Source: Methylococcaceae bacterium (GTDB lineage: Bacteria; Pseudomonadota; Gammaproteobacteria; Methylococcales; Methylomonadaceae). Taken from it: DNA of 19,584 nucleotides. The stretch's first letter is position 1. The number at the start of each line of letters is the position of its first letter. The notes under the pieces are model-generated. The model was given only the letters and a program-made list of their open reading frames with translations, was not told the origin of the DNA and searched no databases. A program made the translations under genes and the position numbers. The DNA lies in NCBI GenBank assembly GCA_947505055.1, contig CANNLO010000057.1:1-19584 (forward strand). Reading direction: 5' to 3'. Below, one piece after another: positions 1 through 8,314 of the stretch.

Positions 1-185
1 ATGCTGCGGCGGGAAAGATGATCAACGCCAGGAGTATTCTTCATGCGCGGCCGACCGTCGGAAAATGTCGCGGAAGCTTACCCGAGAATCCGCCGCTGCC
101 GCATCGACGGGCCAGCGTGGCCAGCCAGTTCCGGCAAGCGGGCCGCTCATCTTCGGCCGCACACGCTCGACCGCGCCTTCGATCT
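1..185. other. GC-rich block of unknown origin
   Basis: This block is visibly richer in G and C than anything next to it, and the composition changes sharply to AT-rich near 185-190. Short open frames exist on both strands, but their translations are rich in Arg, Ala, Ser and Pro and match no family I recognise. They also run on across the composition boundary, as chance frames do. It could be the end of an imported or mobile element, the remnant of a gene starting outside the window, or a misjoin at a contig edge. The sequence alone does not decide. Confidence 0.4.
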
Positions 186-514
186 TTAGTAGTAATGGTT
201 TTAGCCATAATATTTCAATTACCAATAACTTCAATGTATTAACGCCAGAGCTCAATTTTTTTCTATTTTAACATGAAAATATTATTAAACTGAAACTTAC
301 ACCGAAACAAATATGCCGTTTTAAAGCTGCAAATATATGGTGGCAAGTGCCGAGTTTTAATCCAGTTTAGGATTATCACCAAATGTCACAAGAAAGCGAC
401 AGGTCTTGTAAGCTGTTAGGTTGAGGATAAAACTCACTTCTGTAATTAATTAGGATAGTTCGATATATATTGGTGAGGTTGACGCATTATTTACATTCGG
501 CCCTATCAAATCAG
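186..514. other. AT-rich non-coding leader before the broken regulator gene
   Basis: I see no convincing gene in this stretch. It is AT-rich and lies directly upstream of the plus-strand response regulator, so it probably contains or contained that gene's promoter. TTGAGG at 421-426 is a possible -35 element, but no good -10 hexamer stands at the right distance. A small inverted repeat, ACAAGA with TCTTGT around 388-409, is too short to name. There is no purine-rich ribosome binding site close to the ATG at 515. Confidence 0.4.
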
Positions 515-1211
515 ATGACACTTTCTGCCAAAATTTTAATTGTTGACGACGATCCACGTTTACGGACACTTTTAAGATATTTCTTAATCGAGAAAGGTTT
601 TGAAGTTGAGTGTGTGGCTGATGCGGAACAGATGACACAAAATTTAAAGCGGTCTTTTTATGATTTGATCATACTGGATTGGATGATGCCGGGTGAAGAT
701 GGCTTGTCAGTTTGCAGCCGATTACATGCGGAGGAAAATTGTCCGCTCATTATCATGTTAACCGCTAACGGCAGTGAAAATGATTCGATTGCCGACTTGC
801 TGAGTGGCGCTGACGATTATCTTGCCAAGCCATTTAATGCCGATGTTTTGTTGGCGCGTATTCAGGCTGTTTTAGGTCGCCGCCCCCCGGGTGCAGGCCA
901 GTTTGCCTGATAATAATGGCTTGTTATATTCTTTTGGCCCGTATGTGTTGGATTTCTCCCAGCGTTGTTTATACAACAATGATGACAGGACTGAGTTAAG
1001 CTCCAATCAATTTGCCTTACTTAATGTTCTGGCTCAACACGCCGGGAAACCGTTTTCACGAGAACAGCTCAGTTATCTGATAAAAGGCAAGGATAACGAG
1101 GTTGACTGCCGTTCTGTCGACACGCAGATTTATCGTTTACGCCGGATGCTGGAAAATGGTCCGGCCAAGCCTGTTTACTTGCAAACGGTTAGAGGTGTTG
1201 GTTCAGGATAA
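515..1211 (+). pseudogene. OmpR-family response regulator, frameshifted
   Basis: Two adjoining reading frames together encode one OmpR-type regulator. The first (ATG 515 to stop at 910) is a receiver domain with acidic residues D11-D13, phospho-acceptor D55, T83 and K105. The second (to 1211) is a winged-helix DNA-binding domain containing SVDTQIYRLRRMLE. The frame changes at the C6 run 883-888. Removing one C joins the halves through GRRPRVQASLPDNNG, a normal linker. The protein also stops at RGVGSG, short of the aromatic residue and last beta-hairpin that usually follow this motif, so there may be a second lesion. An upstream TTG at 470 would add 15 residues that the family lacks, so I prefer ATG 515. 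No sensor kinase gene adjoins it on the same strand. A sequencing error in the C run is possible and would restore most of the protein. Confidence 0.8.
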
Positions 1212-1479
1212 AAGAACCAGTCCGACGATGCCATGATTTGAAAGTCCCCATTACAAAAGAGAATTAACGAATGAAATTTCTACCTACCGAAAGAGTGTAA
1301 AATAGCGCTGGTGATAATGAATTTAAGGTGGGGATACTTCGGTTGAGGCGTTCGAATTTCCTATCCGTAACACTATATAGGAGTGGGTGTCCCGGAACAA
1401 AACTCAGGTAATGAGTTTTATGGGATTGTCGGATTTACTCTTTCCTCACGAGGTTTATTTTAAACTCGAAAATCTCTTG
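1212..1479. other. Convergent intergenic spacer, no gene seen
   Basis: This gap of 268 bases lies between the end of the broken plus-strand regulator and the end of the minus-strand regulator. No supported coding region was found. A frame after 1202 could extend the broken regulator as FRIKEPVRRCHDLKVPITKEN, which hints that its tail once continued. Two AT-rich hairpins lie near the minus-strand gene end: 1449-1468 (CGAG, one bulged G, TTT, loop, AAACTCG) and 1399-1419. Confidence 0.45.
1399..1419 (-). terminator. Possible weak terminator hairpin
   Basis: AAAACTCA at 1399-1406 and TGAGTTTT at 1412-1419 form a perfect 8-bp stem around a 5-base loop. It lies about 60 bases beyond the stop codon of the minus-strand response regulator. 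Read on the minus strand, the stem's own T run is followed by GTTCC. The stem is AT-rich and the T tract short, so termination here is only a suggestion. Confidence 0.3.
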
Positions 1480-2160
1480 TTAGGTGATGTCCATTTTATA
1501 GCCGAAACCACGCACCGTTTTTAATAATTTAAGCTCAAAATCGTCATCAATCTTTCGTCGTAATTGGCGAATATACACATCAACCACGTTAGTTAAGGGA
1601 TCTGCGCTGTAGCCCCAAACCTGTTCCAGTATGCGTGTACGGCTTAAAACCTTGCCGGGCATTCGCATAAAGCATTCTAATAAGGCAAATTCTTTTGGTG
1701 TCAATACAATAGGTGTTTCACCTCGTTGAACTTCGTGGGTTTCTCCATTTAATACCAAATCAGCAATCGTAAACTCTCTGTTATCCGGTTTTGTCAGGCC
1801 ACCACGACGACGCATCAGGACTTCGATTCGTGCCATCAATTCTTCAAAAGCGAAGGGTTTGGTCATATAGTCATCGGCTCCAGATCTCAGACCGGTCACT
1901 TTATCATGAACCGTGTCTCTTGCCGTTAGCATCAAAATGGGTGTGGTAACTCCCAGACTGCGTAAACGCTCACAAACTTCTCGTCCATTAAGATCAGGCA
2001 ATCCCAAATCCAGAATAATCACTTTGAATTTGCCTTCTTTGCCTAGAGCTATAGCTTCAATACCGGTTCTGGCAACCTCGACGTTATAGCTTTCAGCTTT
2101 AAGTCCTCGCTGAACAAAATCAACAATACGCTGATCGTCTTCCACTAGCAAAATTCGCAT
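1480..2160 (-). CDS. OmpR/PhoB-family two-component response regulator
   Basis: This 226-residue cytoplasmic transcription factor is full length for the family. The N-terminal receiver has the acidic pair at 8-9, phospho-acceptor D51 in IILDLGLPDLNG, T79 and K101. The C-terminal winged helix (about 130-226) has the LTPKEFALLE segment, the recognition region VVDVYIRQLRRKID and the closing TVRGFGYKM. In overall type it resembles QseB, CopR or CusR, but the target promoters cannot be read from the sequence. It is the last gene of a minus-strand signalling group. The complete sensor kinase upstream ends 98 bases before its ATG, and that gap is large enough for an extra promoter. AAGGA about 10 bases before the ATG is a plausible ribosome binding site. 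Phosphorylation by the adjacent kinase is inferred from gene order. Confidence 0.93.
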   Translation of the reverse strand: MRILLVEDDQRIVDFVQRGLKAESYNVEVARTGIEAIALGKEGKFKVIILDLGLPDLNGREVCERLRSLGVTTPILMLTARDTVHDKVTGLRSGADDYMTKPFAFEELMARIEVLMRRRGGLTKPDNREFTIADLVLNGETHEVQRGETPIVLTPKEFALLECFMRMPGKVLSRTRILEQVWGYSADPLTNVVDVYIRQLRRKIDDDFELKLLKTVRGFGYKMDIT

Positions 2161-2258
2161 ATAACTGATGTCCTTAAAATAAATGTAACAAGTATAAAGC
2201 GCTGAATCTCGATTACATGAGAAATTTAATTGTGCAGCTTATTTTTCAGGCTATAAAT

Positions 2259-3899
2259 TTAAACACTATGAAATAAACTTTTACGCTGACTTGTTTTTTC
2301 GTCAACGGGTTCAATCGAATTTAGCGGTAATGTAACTGTAAATGTCGAACCTGAATTTTCAACGCTAGTTACACTAATACTTCCGTCAAGTGCCGTCAGG
2401 ATTGACTTAGCCATTGGCAAACCTAAACCAGTGCCATCGTTATTGGTACTGCGGGCATTTTGACTGCGAAAATGGCGATCGAAGATACGTTCTAAATCTT
2501 GACCGGGAATACCTATTCCAGAATCGGTAATGCTTAATATCGCCTTATTTGCCTCAGAGCGCAAGGTGACATTAATACATCCCCCCGACTTTGAATAGCG
2601 GCAGGCATTATCACCCAAAATGAAGAGTATCTGGCGCAGGCGCTGTTTGTCTGCTCGAACCCAAATAGGTTTATCTGGCGCTTCAAGATCCAGAGATACG
2701 GAAATTGATTTTTCCCGGGCCATGACTTCGAAATCTTCGACGGCGCTAATTACCAATTCGCAAAGATTAACCTTATCAGATTCAAATTGAAGATTCGCGG
2801 TTTCTGCTCGAGCCAGAAACAAGAGATCGTTTACATATTTTCCTAGCTGCATGGCCAGTTCGACGATACGATGCAAAGTATCCCTATACTCTTCAGGTTC
2901 ACGTTCCTTGCCTCTTAACGTTACCTCGGCTTCCCCTCGAATGACGGTGATTGGGGTGCGTAATTCATGGCTTATATCAGCCAGAAACTCTCGCCGTGCA
3001 ATATCCATGCGCTTTAATTCTTCGTTTAAGCGGTGTAGTTCAAACGTACGTTCGGCAACTTTTTTCTCAAGCTGGGAACGCCCTTTGCGAAGTTTATTTT
3101 GCTGAACTTCAAGTTCCTGTGCCATTTGATTGAAATGGCTGGCCAGGTATGAAAATTCATTGCGGGCCTCAAGCTCAATGCGGTAGTTCAGATTTCCTGA
3201 AGCAATCTCGTCTGTACCTTTCATTAAAACTTCGATTGGTTTTCGAACACCATTTAACAGTATTAAGCCTGATGTAAGGCTAAACAGAGCTGCACTCAAT
3301 GAAGCCAAAATAGCGATCCAACGAGATTGGGAAAGCAACTCTTTCATTTCTTGTTGGGCTATTCCAGCGTTATTTTTCTCAGCTTCGATTGCGGAATCAA
3401 TAAGTGGCATGAATTCCCCATCTATTTGTTCTTCAGAAAACTTTGAAAGTGCCTGCACGGCCAACTCGTACTTACCTTGTTGACGCAAACGCTCGACTTC
3501 GTTAAATCGATACTCGCTGGCTTCCAAAAACACCGTAAAATGGGCGACTCTTTCAAGTTCAGCCGAATTATCTGGACGATCTTCGTCTTGATTTTCTGCA
3601 TCCGAAGTCTTGATTGCCGTGTTTCTAAGTTCCTGCATTGCCTGGTATAGTCGTTGTCTGGATGATTCCACGCCGGCTTTCGCAGTTGGATTGGCTGTTA
3701 TCAAGCTATCCATACGTTGTTTAAAGTGACGATAGGCTTCCTGAGACAGGCGTTCATAATGATCAAAAGCTTCATAGGCCCGCTGGCTGCGATGAAAATG
3801 TCGGGATACCTGATTTGCCCCCCAATAAAGAGCACCGCCCAAAAACAGGACAAAACTGAAGGAAACAATGATGACAACAGCTAGACGTATACGAAACAT
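2259..3899 (-). CDS. Membrane sensor histidine kinase (complete, HAMP-HisKA-HATPase)
   Basis: A 546-residue inner-membrane kinase. The first membrane segment is about 5-26, followed by a helical, charged periplasmic region of about 165 residues and a second membrane segment near 193-216. Next come a HAMP domain (about 217-265), a short coiled coil (265-300), and HisKA with phospho-acceptor H311 in FLADISHELRTPITVI. The ATPase domain has N-box N431 in GDNACRYS, G1 box DSGIGIP (459-465) and G2 box GTGLGLPMAK. All residues needed for autophosphorylation are present. The gene starts 6 bases after the QseG-like lipoprotein gene and lies directly upstream of the OmpR-family regulator, its most likely target. 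The signal sensed is unknown. The periplasmic part looks like a helical bundle and shows no known ligand fold. It is the only kinase in this four-gene group with an acceptor histidine. Confidence 0.92.
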   Translation of the reverse strand: MFRIRLAVVIIVSFSFVLFLGGALYWGANQVSRHFHRSQRAYEAFDHYERLSQEAYRHFKQRMDSLITANPTAKAGVESSRQRLYQAMQELRNTAIKTSDAENQDEDRPDNSAELERVAHFTVFLEASEYRFNEVERLRQQGKYELAVQALSKFSEEQIDGEFMPLIDSAIEAEKNNAGIAQQEMKELLSQSRWIAILASLSAALFSLTSGLILLNGVRKPIEVLMKGTDEIASGNLNYRIELEARNEFSYLASHFNQMAQELEVQQNKLRKGRSQLEKKVAERTFELHRLNEELKRMDIARREFLADISHELRTPITVIRGEAEVTLRGKEREPEEYRDTLHRIVELAMQLGKYVNDLLFLARAETANLQFESDKVNLCELVISAVEDFEVMAREKSISVSLDLEAPDKPIWVRADKQRLRQILFILGDNACRYSKSGGCINVTLRSEANKAILSITDSGIGIPGQDLERIFDRHFRSQNARSTNNDGTGLGLPMAKSILTALDGSISVTSVENSGSTFTVTLPLNSIEPVDEKTSQRKSLFHSV

Positions 3900-3905
3900 G
3901 CTTGC

Positions 3906-4499
3906 TTAGTGCTTGTCGCCGCTTTCATCCAGGTGTTTCTCCATGGATCTTATCGCTTCCAGTTTTTCTCTGAGCAAGTCTGCTTCAGTTTTATTTGCTC
4001 CGCTAATCTCTTTGGCTTCTATTCCAGATTTATCTGTTTTTTGTTTACGTTCTGACGTGACATTCTTCTTTGGCACTGGAGGGAGTAAGCGTTTTAAGGC
4101 CTCTGATTGAATAATAAACATTTTTTGCATTCTTTCATCAGAAAAATCCTCAGGTTGCATTGTGTTTATCCCATCCAGAATTTTAGGAACCTCACCGCAG
4201 GTATCGGATAGTAAGCGGCCTAGCATAATTTGTAATTGTATTGCATCATCAGGTGAGCTCTTTTGGCGTTTTTGTAAGCTACGACATATCTCTGCTCTTG
4301 CCGTTGGCGAACTTTTTGCCATGTTAACACCAAAAACGAGGAAGTCATCAAAGTCAGATTGAACGTTTTGAACTGTTATTGGTGGAGGACCCTCGTTCAA
4401 ATTTGTATCGACCTTTGCACAGCCACTCAGTAATAAAGTAGTAAGCGTTAAACAGATGGATATTTTTGGAAATGATGCCGTTGATGAAGGCTGTTGCAT
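3906..4499 (-). CDS. QseG-like lipoprotein linked to sensor kinases
   Basis: A 197-residue predicted lipoprotein. Its signal peptide ends in the lipobox LLSGC with C27 as the lipidated residue. The next residue is Ala, not Asp, which favours sorting to the outer membrane. The mature part is mostly helical, with two Cys (about 68 and 101) that could form a disulfide, and a charged Lys/Glu-rich tail after about 145. It sits 5 bases behind a GlrK-like kinase gene and 6 bases before a second kinase gene. In E. coli the lipoprotein gene qseG lies directly after glrK (qseE), so position, size class and lipobox support a QseG-like role as an envelope accessory of the sensor. The family assignment rests mainly on context, as sequence similarity to QseG was not directly checked. 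The protein could equally serve the second kinase. Confidence 0.7.
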   Translation of the reverse strand: MQQPSSTASFPKISICLTLTTLLLSGCAKVDTNLNEGPPPITVQNVQSDFDDFLVFGVNMAKSSPTARAEICRSLQKRQKSSPDDAIQLQIMLGRLLSDTCGEVPKILDGINTMQPEDFSDERMQKMFIIQSEALKRLLPPVPKKNVTSERKQKTDKSGIEAKEISGANKTEADLLREKLEAIRSMEKHLDESGDKH

Positions 4500-4504
4500 A
4501 TTAG

Positions 4505-5971
4505 TCAGTTCTGTTGGGTTAGCGGTATTTGCACAAGGATACGAGTGCCTTGTTGATCTTGTCGTGAATCAATTATATCGATCTTACCCTGGTGGTTGGT
4601 TATATATTCTTTAATTATTGCCAGCCCCAATCCAGGGCCTTGGCCAATTTCGTCAGCCAGCAAGTTTTTGACATGGAAAAAAGGTTCGAACAAATGCAGC
4701 CTATCCTCGGGATCAATTCCAGGCCCTTCATCTTCAACTTCCAATTCCATTTGCATATCCGAATCGCGAAGCATGACTCGAATTTCACCGCCTTCCGGTG
4801 AGTATTTAATTGCATTTGAAAGCAATTGTTCGATGATGACCTGTAACTGATCAGGAATACCTGAAATTTCAACCGGCCTGGCCAGATTTTTCATGCTTAT
4901 TGATTTAGCTTGAATTCTGGGTTCAAAATTATTGATGACAGACTCCAGTAATACTTTCATGTTAACAGATACCTTAGAGTTCATCGTTGGCCTTATGGCA
5001 GCCCGACTGTAACGGAGCAAACTTTTGGAAACTGTTTCTATTTGTTCAACATCATTGATGAGTTGTTGCGCAATATCTTGGCAGATCGGATTTTGCTCTT
5101 GATCCAACTTTGTTTGTTCAAGCAGCAGTTCAGTATTGTTTTTGATATTCCCCAGAGGATTATTAATTTCGCGAAATACGTTACCCATAAACTGTTGTTT
5201 AGAAATCTCCATATCAATTAGGTAATTGCGTAGCCATTCAAGGCGATTACCCAGATAGCGAAGATCTGAAGGACCCGCAATGACAATCGGTTTTTCAAGC
5301 TGTCCCGACCCTAGTCGGCGTATCCCGTTATCCAATTGCTTTATTGAGCGGGAAAGGATTATTAATAACAGTGCGATAAAAATGAACGACATGACCAAAA
5401 GAATAGCCCCTTTGATTAAAAGTCCATGTTCAAGTGAGGCTGATTGTTTGCGTAACTCATTAAATTGGTTGTCAATGTAACTCTCGAATTCACGGGAAAG
5501 TTTACTTGATGATTCCCGCAATCCATGGAAAGCTTCATCGACGGGCAATTTAAGTGTGCTTTCACTTTCTGAGCTAATAATTTCTTGATAAATCAGATTT
5601 TCTTTTTCCGATAATTCATTTACAGAGAGATTTATTTCATTATCGATGCGTAATTTTAACAGTTCGCTTAAAGCCTGTTTGAACGAGGCCCTGGTATTTT
5701 CGTAGGATTGTTGTTCGTAAGGCTGCCGTACAGATGGATCTGATAAGAGTATGAACAACCGCGCCTTTCGTTCGATATCTGCGGTTTTTTGCAGAACCAA
5801 ACGCACTGCTTTAGTTTGTTCAAAAACCTGATAATTGATGGTTCTGCCTAAGGTCGAGGTTTCACGCAAGCCAAATGTCGCATACATGACCGCTAAATAT
5901 AACGGAATAACCGCCAATAAAAAGCCAAGAATGATCAGCGATTTTAATGATAAAATTTTTTTTGACTTCAT
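4505..5971 (-). CDS. GlrK/QseE-like sensor kinase lacking the phospho-acceptor histidine
   Basis: A 488-residue membrane protein with a segment at about 10-32, a helical periplasmic region of about 150 residues, and a second segment at 185-206. The following HAMP-like stretch contains GPSDLRYLGNRLEWLRNYL (233-251), very close to the linker of E. coli GlrK as I remember it. The HisKA H-box reads QFMGNVFREINNPLGNI. The surrounding EINNPL is conserved, but the His is R267 (codon CGC at 5171-5173, minus strand). The ATPase domain looks intact: N386 in EQLLSNAIKYS, G1 box EDEGPGID and G2 box GQGPGLGLAII. It should therefore bind ATP but not autophosphorylate in the usual way. It begins 37 bases after dapE with no visible terminator between, and heads the signalling group. 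A sequencing error in one base (CAC to CGC) is the main alternative. The GlrK-type assignment is fairly firm; its role is inferred. Confidence 0.85.
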   Translation of the reverse strand: MKSKKILSLKSLIILGFLLAVIPLYLAVMYATFGLRETSTLGRTINYQVFEQTKAVRLVLQKTADIERKARLFILLSDPSVRQPYEQQSYENTRASFKQALSELLKLRIDNEINLSVNELSEKENLIYQEIISSESESTLKLPVDEAFHGLRESSSKLSREFESYIDNQFNELRKQSASLEHGLLIKGAILLVMSFIFIALLLIILSRSIKQLDNGIRRLGSGQLEKPIVIAGPSDLRYLGNRLEWLRNYLIDMEISKQQFMGNVFREINNPLGNIKNNTELLLEQTKLDQEQNPICQDIAQQLINDVEQIETVSKSLLRYSRAAIRPTMNSKVSVNMKVLLESVINNFEPRIQAKSISMKNLARPVEISGIPDQLQVIIEQLLSNAIKYSPEGGEIRVMLRDSDMQMELEVEDEGPGIDPEDRLHLFEPFFHVKNLLADEIGQGPGLGLAIIKEYITNHQGKIDIIDSRQDQQGTRILVQIPLTQQN

Positions 5972-6008
5972 TGGTGCATAAATAAGGTTGAATCATTATC
6001 CAAGATTG

Positions 6009-7163
<1,155 letters not shown>

Positions 7164-7198
7164 TTATCGGGAGGTGTGCTTAATTTTTACGGGCGAAT

Positions 7199-7543
7199 TT
7201 ACAGATTTTCGTTATAGCCATTCGCTTTGCTAAAGCCAAGAATTAGTGTGTCGCCAATGTCTAAAATCGGGCGTTTAATCAGGGTAGGGCAGGCAAGCAT
7301 CAATTCAAGTGCTTTTTCCTGAGTCAGATCGCTTTGTTGTTCTGCGCTCAGTTGCCGCCAACTGGTACTGCTGCGGTTAAGCAGTTTGTTCCAGTCTAAA
7401 TGGCTGGCAAAGTGCTGTAATAATTCAGGCGTTAACCCATCGGTTCTAAAATCGTGGAACCGATAGGCTATGCCGTTTTGATCCAGCCAGTTACGCGCTT
7501 TTTTGACGGTGTCGCAGTTTTTTATGCCATAAAGCGTGTGCAT
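7199..7543 (-). CDS. ArsC/Spx-family protein, YffB-like
   Basis: A 114-residue thioredoxin-fold protein of the arsenate-reductase-like family. It opens with LYGIKNCDTVKKARNWL, where C10 stands in the usual single-cysteine NCDT position, and contains LIKRPIL near residue 90, the conserved Arg-Pro segment of the family. The length and the partner gene dapE directly downstream match the E. coli yffB-dapE arrangement, so I call it YffB-like and not a true arsenate reductase. YffB proteins have been suggested to act on thiols with glutathione, but the physiological substrate is not settled. It starts 4 bases after the small acidic gene upstream, which suggests coupled translation. Confidence 0.88.
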   Translation of the reverse strand: MHTLYGIKNCDTVKKARNWLDQNGIAYRFHDFRTDGLTPELLQHFASHLDWNKLLNRSSTSWRQLSAEQQSDLTQEKALELMLACPTLIKRPILDIGDTLILGFSKANGYNENL

Positions 7544-7547
7544 TTTT

Positions 7548-7790
7548 TTACAATTGGCTGTTTAACAATTCTTCAATATCAGGCAATTGCTTGTCTGTTT
7601 TGCAACGGATTTTGTAAAGATCAACAAATTCCATGAAGGCCTGTTCCAGATCAGCCAGAATTTCCTCTTCGTTTTCACGCTCATCTTCTGGAACATCTTC
7701 TGATTCCAGATATTCGTGTTGCAGGGCGACTTCGCTGTTTAAAGCAAGCGTGGCGTAAATGATCGCATTGTTTGAGATGTTGTCGCTCAT
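7548..7790 (-). CDS. Small acidic protein of unknown function
   Basis: An 80-residue protein that I do not recognise. It is strongly acidic, with a Glu/Asp cluster at about 27-50 (YLESEDVPEDERENEEEI), followed by a helix that looks amphipathic (ADLEQAFMEFVDLYKIR). There is no signal peptide, membrane segment or metal motif. One Cys lies near residue 63. It is held to be a real gene because it has an ATG start, ends only 4 bases before the YffB-like gene, and fills a space in a tightly packed same-strand run. A role as a small binding or regulatory partner is possible, but nothing in the sequence shows it. Confidence 0.65.
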   Translation of the reverse strand: MSDNISNNAIIYATLALNSEVALQHEYLESEDVPEDERENEEEILADLEQAFMEFVDLYKIRCKTDKQLPDIEELLNSQL

Positions 7791-7840
7791 GATATTAGCC
7801 TTGGTTAAGTGATAGTGGGTTTAGGTGTTAACTGCGCTAT

Positions 7841-8314
7841 TTAATCTTGTTCTCTAAAGCGAATCGTAAGACCTTGTAAAAAATTTCTTAAGATCTGATC
7901 GCCGCATTCACGGTGATGTTTATGACTTTTTTGTCTGAAAAATGAGCTGAGTTCGCCTTTAGATAATTCAAAGTCAGCCAGTTTCAATGTGCTTAGCATG
8001 TCTTCTTCTTTAAATTCCAGCGCGATTCTCAATTTTTTGAGTATGGTGTTATTGGTTAACGGCTCCGGTTTTTTTGCCGGTTCCGTTGAAGGAGTTTCTT
8101 GCTTGCCTCTTTTGTAAATAATCAGGCCGTCCAAAAACTGCCCAAGTAGATTATTGTCCAGAGGGACAAAATCTTCTTCATTATCTTTTTTAAGTAGCTT
8201 AAGTAATTCGTCCCGACTTACTTCGGCATCGCACAAGGCAAAGATTTCAAGCATGGTTGGATCTTTAAGCTCTAAAGCGTAACGCACCCGGCGTAATACA
8301 TCGTTGTTGATCAT
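7841..8314 (-). CDS. DUF1456 protein, YehS-like, with two internal repeats
   Basis: A 157-residue cytoplasmic protein built from two copies of the DUF1456 helical domain. The first copy (about 1-68) begins NNDVLRRVRYALELKD, and the second (about 87-154) begins NNTILKKLRIALEFKE. Both end in similar FLDGLIIYKRG and FLQGLTIRFRE segments. A Pro/Lys-rich linker at about 70-86 joins them. This layout and length fit E. coli YehS, whose biochemical function is not known to me. Its ATG overlaps the TGA stop of the upstream Uma2-family gene as ATGA, so translation of the two is probably coupled. Confidence 0.88.
   Translation of the reverse strand: MINNDVLRRVRYALELKDPTMLEIFALCDAEVSRDELLKLLKKDNEEDFVPLDNNLLGQFLDGLIIYKRGKQETPSTEPAKKPEPLTNNTILKKLRIALEFKEEDMLSTLKLADFELSKGELSSFFRQKSHKHHRECGDQILRNFLQGLTIRFREQD

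Noticed and set aside
18..271. Short overlapping frames in both directions at the left edge
   Set aside because: They cross the composition boundary, are rich in Arg/Ala/Ser and match nothing I know.
883..891. Programmed ribosomal frameshift in the C6 run of the regulator
   Set aside because: No stimulatory structure or family precedent is visible, and the truncated C-terminus suggests decay; error or pseudogene is simpler.
1480..2160. This regulator as the GlrR partner of the GlrK-like kinase
   Set aside because: GlrR has a central AAA+ sigma54 domain; this protein has only a receiver and a winged helix.
7199..7543. Arsenate reductase as the call for the ArsC-fold gene
   Set aside because: The gene order with dapE and the length fit YffB, and no other arsenic genes are present.
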